Position numbers and translations under genes: made by a program. Positions 1 to 4,863 of a stretch of 5,364 nt of DNA are shown here, piece after piece. Below the pieces are notes generated by a model. The model made no database searches. It had not been told where the DNA came from and worked only from the letters and a program-made list of their open reading frames with translations. This stretch comes from Rhodobacterales bacterium UBA5972. Its GTDB lineage: Bacteria > Pseudomonadota > Alphaproteobacteria > Rhodobacterales > Rhodobacteraceae. Position 1 is the first letter of the stretch. Each line of letters opens with the position of its first letter. The DNA is taken from the NCBI GenBank assembly GCA_002430125.1, contig DJBQ01000182.1, forward strand, positions 1 through 5,364, read 5' to 3'.

Positions 1-14
1 CGCTCTTCCGATCT
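1..14. other. Illumina adapter remnant at contig end (not genomic)
   Basis: The first 14 bases read CGCTCTTCCGATCT, identical to the 3' end of the Illumina TruSeq universal adapter; the reverse complement is AGATCGGAAGAGCG. Translated with gatC on the minus strand, these bases would give a C-terminal RSEE that does not resemble the expected GatC continuation. This is best read as untrimmed library sequence carried into the assembly. A chance match of 14 bases exactly at the contig edge is very unlikely. Confidence 0.93.
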
Positions 15-245
15 CAATATCTTGTCCTGATACCCACCATCGGTCACCACGTCCTGCCGCTGCTTCAACGCCATCGGCGTGACCGATGTCATCGGCTCAA
101 CACCCTCGACATCGACCTCGTTCAACTGTTCCATAAACCCCAGAATGTTGCTCAACTCACCCGCAAGCGTTTCCAATTGGTTTTCCGCCACTTCGATCCG
201 CGCCAGATGCGCCACCCGCCGCGCGGTATCCTTGTCAATCGCCAT
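15..245 (-). CDS. gatC: Asp-tRNA(Asn)/Glu-tRNA(Gln) amidotransferase subunit C, 3' end missing
   Basis: GatC is the small subunit of the cytoplasmic GatCAB amidotransferase, which converts Glu-tRNA(Gln) and Asp-tRNA(Asn) to the correctly amidated forms; it stabilises GatA and wraps the A/B interface. Seventy-seven codons are present, against about 95 in the usual protein. The N-terminal helix RVAHLARIEV (residues 10-19), the LSNILGFMEQLNEVDVEGVEP segment region (31-51) and the PMTSVTPMALKQR stretch (51-63) are typical of the family. The ATG at 245 is chosen because GAAGGA (259-254, minus strand) lies 8 bases upstream; an earlier ATG at 250 is in another frame. The gene is cut by the adapter sequence at 1-14, so about 18 C-terminal residues are lost. 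gatA would be expected next, but it lies outside the window. Confidence 0.93.
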
Positions 246-416
246 CCCATAATTCCTTCATTCCGGTCGGCCCCGTTTAGCGCCCCGCCGGCGGCTCTGC
301 AAGCGAACCCCATGCTTCTCAGAGGCAAAAATATTCTCGCCGAAGGCATAAAGATTTTTTGGCGCAACTTCGAAAGTTTCATCGCTAGAATGAACCCAAC
401 ACATAAGGAGAATCAA
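246..416. promoter_or_regulatory. Divergent intergenic region between gatC and the MBL hydrolase
   Basis: These 171 bases separate two divergently read genes, so they must hold the promoter of the hydrolase and probably that of gatC. On the plus strand TAGAAT at 386-391 differs from the -10 consensus at one base and would place a start of transcription shortly before the AAGGAG ribosome binding site at 405-410. The best -35-like hexamer, TTGGCG at 359-364, sits 21 bases away, which is too far for a normal sigma-70 site, so the assignment is weak. No comparable site for gatC stands out on the minus strand. Confidence 0.4.
366..378. repeat. Short perfect inverted repeat AACTT-CGA-AAGTT
   Basis: AACTT at 366-370 is followed by a three-base spacer and its exact reverse complement AAGTT at 374-378. 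The repeat lies just upstream of the candidate -10 hexamer TAGAAT (386-391) of the hydrolase gene, where a repressor or activator could bind. With only five base pairs per arm it could also be chance; no regulator is encoded next to it. Confidence 0.3.
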
Positions 417-1109
417 ATGAACATCATCTGGCTAGGCCATTCCAGCTTTCGCATAGAAATCGGTAACCAGATTCTGCTGGTTGATCCCTGGCTTGAAGGC
501 AATCCGATGTTTCCGCCCGCTCGCCGCGCCGAGGCGATCACAGGGGCCACCCATATCCTGATCAGTCACGGCCACGGCGATCATTCATCAGGCGGCGTCG
601 GGCTGGCCCGCGAGCTTGATATCCCCACGGTCGGAATTTATGATTTGATGCAATGGTGGGAAGGTCGCGAGAAGATCAAAACCATCGGATTTAACAAGGG
701 CGGTACCGTTACGTTAGGCGACGTGCGGGTCACACTGGTCAACGCCCAGCACTCGTCCTCGGTTCAAGGCCCGGATGGTCCGATGTATGTTGGTGCCGAA
801 GCGGGCTTTATGATCGAATATGCTGGCCGCACGATATATTTCTCAGGCGATACCGACGTTATGGCCGACATGGGGGTGTTCGAGGACCTGCACCACCCTG
901 AAATCGGAATCCTATGCGCTGGCGGTCATTTCACCATGGACATGAAACGCGCCGCCTTTGCCGCGAAACGGTTTTTCAACTTCAAGACCGTGATCCCGTG
1001 CCACTATCGCACCTTTCCACTGCTGGCGCAAAATGCCGACGTGATGAAAGCCGCCCTGCCCGGCGTCAACGTCATCGAACCCGAAGTTCTGGAAGCAATC
1101 TCGCTTTAA
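417..1109 (+). CDS. Metal-dependent hydrolase, MBL fold, UPF0173 family
   Basis: This is a 230-residue cytoplasmic protein of the metallo-beta-lactamase fold, close to the usual UPF0173 length of about 225-230. The core metal motif HGHGDH is at residues 51-56 (HxHxDH). Further likely ligands are His112 in NAQHSSS, Asp145 in YFSGDTD, His171 in CAGGHFTMD and His196 in IPCHYRTFPLL. The N-terminal MNIIWLGHSSFRIE and LVDPWLEGNP motifs are also typical. The substrate is unknown for this family; hydrolysis with one or two bound metal ions is inferred from the fold. The ATG at 417 is preferred over the open frame that extends upstream to 177, because AAGGAG (405-410) sits six bases before it and homology begins there. 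The gene is monocistronic and overlaps the convergent tadA by four bases. Confidence 0.93.
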   Translation: MNIIWLGHSSFRIEIGNQILLVDPWLEGNPMFPPARRAEAITGATHILISHGHGDHSSGGVGLARELDIPTVGIYDLMQWWEGREKIKTIGFNKGGTVTLGDVRVTLVNAQHSSSVQGPDGPMYVGAEAGFMIEYAGRTIYFSGDTDVMADMGVFEDLHHPEIGILCAGGHFTMDMKRAAFAAKRFFNFKTVIPCHYRTFPLLAQNADVMKAALPGVNVIEPEVLEAISL

Positions 1110-1558
1110 CGCTTTGCCGCAAAAAACGCGGTCAACAAGGCCGAACATTCGACTTCGTTGATCCCGGCATAGGTTTCCGGCTTGTGGTGACACTGCGCGT
1201 GCGAAAACACCCGCGCGCCTTGTTCCACCCCGCCGGATTTTAGGTCAGACGCGCCGTAATACAGCCGGTCGATTCGGGCGAACGAAATTGCACCGGCACA
1301 CATCGGACAAGGTTCCAGCGTCACGTAAAGGCTGTGCCCGGTCAGCCTTTCGTTACCCAACTGCGCGCAAGCTGCCCGGATCACCAGCATTTCAGCATGC
1401 GCCGTCGGGTCGTTTAATTCACGCCCACGGTTACCGTCTTGCGCAACCAAAGCACCGTCTGGCCCGACAAGCACCGCCCCAACCGGCACCTCGCCCCGCG
1501 CTCCGGCCGCGCGTGCTTGGTCCAATGCCTTGTCCATAAAACTGGTAAACTGGCTCAT
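1106..1558 (-). CDS. tadA: tRNA-specific adenosine deaminase (A34 to inosine)
   Basis: TadA deaminates adenosine 34 to inosine in the anticodon of tRNA-Arg(ACG), allowing it to read CGU, CGC and CGA. The 150-residue protein has the full zinc-dependent cytidine/deoxycytidylate deaminase signature: HAE at residues 54-56 (His54 zinc ligand, Glu56 proton shuttle) and PCPMC at 83-87 (Cys84 and Cys87 ligands). The EVPVGAVLV strand at 23-31 and LYVTLEPC before the second motif are typical of bacterial TadA. The start at 1558 is supported by family length; only a weak AGG directly before the ATG could act as Shine-Dalgarno. Guanine deaminase-like or other nucleoside deaminases share the fold, but this motif set and length favour TadA. 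Its stop overlaps the stop of the convergent hydrolase gene. Confidence 0.93.
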   Translation of the reverse strand: MSQFTSFMDKALDQARAAGARGEVPVGAVLVGPDGALVAQDGNRGRELNDPTAHAEMLVIRAACAQLGNERLTGHSLYVTLEPCPMCAGAISFARIDRLYYGASDLKSGGVEQGARVFSHAQCHHKPETYAGINEVECSALLTAFFAAKR

Positions 1559-1641
1559 CCTGTCGTCTTGCCGTAAATTCCCGGTGCCGCCAAGTGATCT
1601 TTCCCTAGCCGCCCGCCACTTTTCACGTTACAGCGCGTATT
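1559..1641. promoter_or_regulatory. Divergent intergenic region between tadA and rluB
   Basis: These 83 bases separate the divergent starts of tadA and rluB and must carry both promoters unless transcription begins inside a gene. No hexamer pair with normal spacing was convincing on either strand. The bases before the rluB ATG contain no purine-rich ribosome binding site. An in-frame TAG at 1606-1608 limits any upstream extension of rluB. Confidence 0.35.
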
Positions 1642-2502
1642 ATGGAACAAACCACCCCAAAAGGCGAACGCATCGCCAAAGTTCTGGCCCGTGCCGGTGT
1701 CGCCTCGCGACGCGAGGCTGAACGGATGATCGAGCTTGGCCAAGTCTCGGTTAACGGCAAGCAAATCACCAGTCCGGCGCTGAACATTACCAAAAGCGAC
1801 CGTATTCTGGTCAACGGCAAACCCATCGCCGCAGCCGAAGAGACACGCATGTGGCGGTACTACAAACCCATCGGACTGGTCACGTCGAACCGCGACGAAA
1901 AAGGCCGTTCGACAGTTTTTGAAAACCTGCCCGACAACTTGCCCCGCGTGATGAGCGTTGGTCGACTTGACATCAACTCTGAAGGCTTACTACTGCTGAC
2001 CAATGACGGCGAACTCAGCCGCCGGCTTGAATTACCGTCAACCGGCTGGGTGCGAAAATACCGGGTAAGGGTCAACGGTACGCCCGAAGACACCATGCTT
2101 GAACCTTTGCGCAAAGGCATCACAGTCGAAGGAGAGCGCTTTCAGCCGATGATGGTTAACATTGACCGTCAGCAAGGCGCCAATGCCTGGCTGACCATCG
2201 GCATACGCGAAGGCAAAAACCGCGAGATCCGCCGCGCCATGGAACATGTCGGTCTGGCCGTGAATCGCCTGATCCGGGTGTCTTATGGCCCGTTTCAGCT
2301 TGGCGATCTGAGCCCCGGAGAAGCCGAGGAAATCAAAGGCAAAATCCTGCGTGATCAACTGGGTCTGGCGCAGCCCGAAGGCACGGCCATCAAGAAATCA
2401 GCCAAAGCTGCACCCAAAGGTGCACGCGACCCGTCCCGCGCGCTTGACCCGTCAAAATCATTGCGCCGCAAACCCGGCAAGCCGCAAACGCCTAAACGTT
2501 AG
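1642..2502 (+). CDS. rluB: 23S rRNA pseudouridine synthase, RluB type (RsuA/RluB/E/F family)
   Basis: The product isomerises a uridine of 23S rRNA (position 2605 in E. coli numbering for RluB) to pseudouridine. Residues 9-55 form an S4 RNA-binding domain (RIAKVLARAGVASRREAERM). The catalytic domain follows, with Asp110 in the GRLD motif of VGRLDINSEGLLLLTNDG, the KPIG element at 75-78, GKNREIRR at 191-198 and NRLIRVSYGP at 208-217. At 286 residues it matches RluB better than the shorter RsuA and RluE. A basic Lys/Arg/Pro-rich tail (about 250-286) extends past the enzyme core and is probably disordered and RNA-binding. The ATG at 1642 lacks a Shine-Dalgarno, but an in-frame stop at 1606-1608 and the S4 domain starting at residue 9 leave no better choice. 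The rRNA target is inferred from family, so RluE/F-type specificity remains possible. Confidence 0.92.
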   Translation: MEQTTPKGERIAKVLARAGVASRREAERMIELGQVSVNGKQITSPALNITKSDRILVNGKPIAAAEETRMWRYYKPIGLVTSNRDEKGRSTVFENLPDNLPRVMSVGRLDINSEGLLLLTNDGELSRRLELPSTGWVRKYRVRVNGTPEDTMLEPLRKGITVEGERFQPMMVNIDRQQGANAWLTIGIREGKNREIRRAMEHVGLAVNRLIRVSYGPFQLGDLSPGEAEEIKGKILRDQLGLAQPEGTAIKKSAKAAPKGARDPSRALDPSKSLRRKPGKPQTPKR

Positions 2503-2705
2503 ACCAGTTTCAACTCGCCAGCACTTTTGCGCCCGTCACGCCCGTCCACAAGTTCGTATTCAATCGCCTGATTGTCCTCAAGCCCGGCCAACCCGGCCTC
2601 CTGCACCGCCGTCACGTGCACAAACACATCCGGCCCACCACTTTCGGGTTGAATGAACCCAAAGCCCTTGGCCGAATTGAACCACTTCACTGTACCTTTT
2701 GCCAT
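2499..2705 (-). CDS. Cold-shock protein, CspA family
   Basis: This is a 68-residue single cold-shock domain, a five-stranded OB-fold that binds single-stranded RNA and DNA and acts as an RNA chaperone and antiterminator. The N-terminus MAKGTVKWFNSAKGFGFIQP carries RNP1 (KGFGFI, residues 13-18), and VFVHV at 27-31 is RNP2. Length and motifs match canonical bacterial Csp proteins. The start at 2705 is chosen over in-frame ATGs at 2714 and further upstream, because homology begins here and the G-run at 2719-2715 gives an 8-9 base spacing, whereas it would abut the 2714 start. The stop (TAA, 2501-2499) overlaps the stop of rluB. Whether it is cold-induced cannot be told from the sequence; many alphaproteobacterial paralogues are constitutive or growth-phase controlled. 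Confidence 0.94.
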   Translation of the reverse strand: MAKGTVKWFNSAKGFGFIQPESGGPDVFVHVTAVQEAGLAGLEDNQAIEYELVDGRDGRKSAGELKLV

Positions 2706-2956
2706 TTCAGACATCCCCCGAGTTTGGCGGACAACCATGCGCCCACCTTCAACGTCGTTACGCGCCGCACGATCTGGGGGCATTTGCCGACCGCAAGTGA
2801 CAGCAATCGTTTCTTCGTAATGCGAAGTTTAGCGGATTTTTCTAATATTTCCAGTTTTTGCTTGCCCCGGCCAAAACTGAAAGCGGGCTTGCTCTGAAAT
2901 CCGTGGTTTCCTAAGCTTCGCGCCAAGATTTTCACAGCCATTCAAGGATGCGATCT
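2706..2956. promoter_or_regulatory. Divergent intergenic region and possible long csp leader
   Basis: These 251 bases lie between the divergent cold-shock and TerC-family genes and are the longest gene-free stretch in the window. They must contain both promoters. A weak plus-strand pair, TTGCTC (2889-2894) and TAAGCT (2912-2917), has 17-base spacing but matches consensus at only three bases in each hexamer. CTTCG and CGAAG at 2813-2817 and 2823-2827 can form a five-pair hairpin with a five-base loop, within what could be the untranslated leader of the csp mRNA. An 84-codon minus-strand frame here shows no family features and runs into csp out of frame, so it is not called. Confidence 0.45.
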
Positions 2957-3766
2957 ATGGACGACCTTCTGACATTCGACAATTTGTCAGACCTTGTCGT
3001 TCTGGTTTTCCTGCAGGCGGTTCTGGGGTTTGACAATCTACTCTATATTTCGATTGAAAGCCAACGCGCGCCCGAGGCCAGTCAAAAATCCGTTCGTTAT
3101 TGGGGCATCATTATCGCTGTCGCCCTTAGAGTTGTTCTGCTGTTTTTGATGCTACAACTGATCGAGGCGCTCAAAATTTCTTTCTATGTCTTTGATATTC
3201 CAGGCATTATAACCGGAAGCGTGAACTTTGCGACGCTGATCTTCGTGTTTGGTGGCGTATTCATCATGTATACAGCCGTGCGCGAGATTTCGCATATGCT
3301 GACCATCGAACAGCTTGATAAATCAACCGGCAATAAAACCCAAAAAACCGCCACCCAAGTTGTCATCATGATCGTCCTGATGAATTTGATTTTCAGTTTC
3401 GATTCGATCCTGTCTGCAATTGCAATTACCAAGGTTTTCGTCATTCTGACTATTGCGATTATGGTGTCCGGCCTAGCGATGCTGGCACTCGCCAATACAG
3501 TGACCGCGTTTTTACAACGAAACCGCATGTACGAAGTGCTTGGTTTGTTTATCCTGCTGATTGTCGGTGTAGTTCTGCTGGGCGAGGCAGGCCCTGCCGC
3601 TCCCCACGCTATGCATCAGGATGATTTGCAGCTAAAGTTTTTTGATCACGCTGTGATCCCGATGAGCAAATCGACCTTCTATTTCTCGATCGTGGTCCTG
3701 GTCTTAGTCGAAGTCGTGCAAACTGGTTATCAGCGAAAACTCGCCACCGAACGGTCGCGCCGCTAG
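2957..3766 (+). CDS. TerC-family integral membrane protein
   Basis: This 269-residue inner-membrane protein has about seven hydrophobic segments, roughly at residues 11-31, 50-70, 93-112, 133-152, 155-178, 194-211 and 240-257. The two family signatures are present: GFDNLLYISIE at 24-34 (acidic Asp26) and FSFDSILSAIAI at 147-158 (Asp149), a pseudo-symmetric pair of Asp-containing membrane motifs. TerC proteins are linked to tellurite resistance and, for relatives such as Alx and MeeF/MeeY, to Mn2+ export, so metal-ion export or metal loading of exported proteins is plausible here but not shown. The ATG at 2957 is chosen because AAGGA (2944-2948) lies eight bases upstream; the in-frame ATG at 2948 overlaps that site. 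The gene has lower GC than its neighbours, partly from Phe/Ile/Leu-rich membrane codons. It is followed after 97 bases by the small-protein/XpaC/TelA genes. Confidence 0.9.
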   Translation: MDDLLTFDNLSDLVVLVFLQAVLGFDNLLYISIESQRAPEASQKSVRYWGIIIAVALRVVLLFLMLQLIEALKISFYVFDIPGIITGSVNFATLIFVFGGVFIMYTAVREISHMLTIEQLDKSTGNKTQKTATQVVIMIVLMNLIFSFDSILSAIAITKVFVILTIAIMVSGLAMLALANTVTAFLQRNRMYEVLGLFILLIVGVVLLGEAGPAAPHAMHQDDLQLKFFDHAVIPMSKSTFYFSIVVLVLVEVVQTGYQRKLATERSRR

Positions 3767-3863
3767 GGCTGCCAAATTTTCCGCGCTATTGGTGGACTTA
3801 CCCGATTTGGGCCGTTAGTTTCAGCCTGCACAGACCATTGAATTGAACCTGCCACGAGGCGCC
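3767..3863 (+). promoter_or_regulatory. Spacer between the TerC gene and the downstream three-gene unit
   Basis: These 97 bases could hold a separate promoter for the small-protein/XpaC/TelA unit or simply be read through from the TerC gene. No hairpin followed by a T-run was found, so there is no visible intrinsic terminator. TTGGTG at 3789-3794 is a possible -35 element, but no good -10 lies at the right distance. Confidence 0.25.
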
Positions 3864-3956
3864 ATGCCGTTAACAACATTCAGATGGATCGCCTTTGGTG
3901 TGCTGCTGGCCTTGATCCTTGCCACGGCCCTTGGCGGCATTGCAGGGGCGGGTTGA
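3864..3956 (+). CDS. Putative 30-residue single-span membrane microprotein
   Basis: I do not recognise this gene, and no function can be assigned. It encodes MPLTTFRWIAFGVLLALILA followed by TALGGIAGAG and a TGA stop. Apart from a short N-terminus with Arg7, almost the whole peptide (residues 8-28) is one hydrophobic helix. Small residues recur every fourth position, Gly12, Ala16, Ala20, Gly24 and Gly28, a small-xxx-small ladder of the kind used for close helix packing in membranes. GAGG at 3856-3859 is a possible ribosome binding site, four bases before the ATG. The TGA shares its last base with the ATG of the XpaC-like gene (TGATG), which suggests translational coupling. It may be a subunit or regulator of the downstream membrane protein, or a leader peptide; the short length leaves chance possible. 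Confidence 0.6.
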   Translation: MPLTTFRWIAFGVLLALILATALGGIAGAG

Positions 3957-4849
3957 TGGCACAGGAATTTGGTGGAAAATTCAGTCCAGGTGCGCCGGCA
4001 CCAGTTACTGCAGCAAAGACTGATCGGCCAAAGGCTACCAAGCCAAAGGCCGGATTCCGCGCATGGCTGTTGATGATGGCCCCCCTGCCGCTGCTGTTCA
4101 GCGGTTTTGGAAATATCATCAAAGCCGATCCGGCTGGCATCATCCGAGACTTTGCCGCCTTCACAATTCTGGTGCTGGCCGCATGGTTGCTGCGCGAAGG
4201 TTTAAAAGCTGAAGCGGCATTTCACGACCGAAAATCCGCTCGCAAACCAGCTTTTCCGCGCAAGGTATTTGCGTCCGTGCTTACCGGCCTGAGTGTCGGC
4301 CTTGCATTAACAGGCGGTACTGGCAGTATTCTGGTGCCGATAACCCTTGGCCTGCTGGCCGCCGGTCTGCATTCAGTCGCCTTCGGGCTTGATCCGTTGA
4401 AAAACAAAGGCGGCGCCAGCATCGACGCGTTTTCCGACCGGCGCGTCGCAATGGCCGTAGACGAAGCCGAGGGCCATATCACCACCATGCTAAACACCCT
4501 TGCCCCCCTAAAGGACCGCGCGTTGCAAACCCACCTGAACGCTTTCGTCGCAACCGCACGTGAAATGTTTCGCACCGTCGAAGATGATCCGCGCGACCTC
4601 AGCGCCGCCCGCAAATATCTCAGCGTTTATTTGATGGGTGCCAAGGACGCGACGATCAAGTTCGCAGATCTTTACCAAAAGAACCGCGATCCAATTGCCC
4701 GCGCAGCCTATGAGGGCTTGCTAAGCGACCTTGATACAACCTTTAAATCGCGCCGACAGGAATTGCTTCTGGATGATCGCAGTGATCTTGATGTAGAAAT
4801 TGACGTATTGCGTGACCGATTGCGCCGCGAAGGCGTTCAGACCCAATAG
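3956..4849 (+). CDS. XpaC-like membrane protein (5-bromo-4-chloroindolyl phosphate hydrolysis family)
   Basis: The 297-residue product has a disordered, Pro/Ala/Lys-rich N-terminus (about 1-33), hydrophobic segments near 35-55, 65-80, 103-120 and 123-145, and a charged, helical cytoplasmic C-terminal half. The segment ARKYLSVYLMGAKDATIKFADLY (218-240 region) resembles the conserved core of the XpaC/halogen-hydrolysis family, named after a Bacillus gene for hydrolysis of an indolyl phosphate dye; the true biochemical role is unknown. XpaC-like and TelA genes are known to occur side by side, which supports this call because TelA follows here. The start at 3956 overlaps the preceding small gene. 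The same frame is open back to an ATG at 3884, but those extra 24 residues (Trp/Cys/His-rich) look like read-through of the small gene in another frame. The family assignment is from memory of motif and context. Confidence 0.8.
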   Translation: MAQEFGGKFSPGAPAPVTAAKTDRPKATKPKAGFRAWLLMMAPLPLLFSGFGNIIKADPAGIIRDFAAFTILVLAAWLLREGLKAEAAFHDRKSARKPAFPRKVFASVLTGLSVGLALTGGTGSILVPITLGLLAAGLHSVAFGLDPLKNKGGASIDAFSDRRVAMAVDEAEGHITTMLNTLAPLKDRALQTHLNAFVATAREMFRTVEDDPRDLSAARKYLSVYLMGAKDATIKFADLYQKNRDPIARAAYEGLLSDLDTTFKSRRQELLLDDRSDLDVEIDVLRDRLRREGVQTQ

Positions 4850-4863
4850 TTAAGGAAGTAATT

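Noticed and set aside
152..382. Minus-strand frame of 76 codons upstream of and across gatC
   Set aside because: It is out of frame with gatC, which is clearly real here, and its product shows no recognisable features.
177..416. Eighty-codon N-terminal extension of the hydrolase frame
   Set aside because: It overlaps gatC antisense, has no family similarity, and an AAGGAG site sits six bases before the internal ATG at 417, where homology begins.
2706..2783. Longer cold-shock protein start adding 26 residues
   Set aside because: The added residues are unlike Csp proteins, and the G-run at 2719-2715 positions the ribosome for the ATG at 2705.
2889..2917. TTGCTC and TAAGCT as the TerC gene promoter
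   Set aside because: The spacing of 17 is right, but each hexamer matches consensus at only three of six bases, which chance easily gives.
2687..2941. Minus-strand 84-codon frame in the csp/TerC gap
   Set aside because: It runs into csp in another frame, has no domain features and would occupy the promoter region.
3795..3811. Hairpin CCC-GATTT-GGG as terminator after the TerC gene
   Set aside because: Only three base pairs and no following T-run; not an intrinsic terminator.
3884..3955. Upstream extension of the XpaC-like protein by 24 residues
   Set aside because: It reads the microprotein gene in another frame, giving an odd Trp/Cys/His-rich peptide, and no ribosome binding site precedes 3884.
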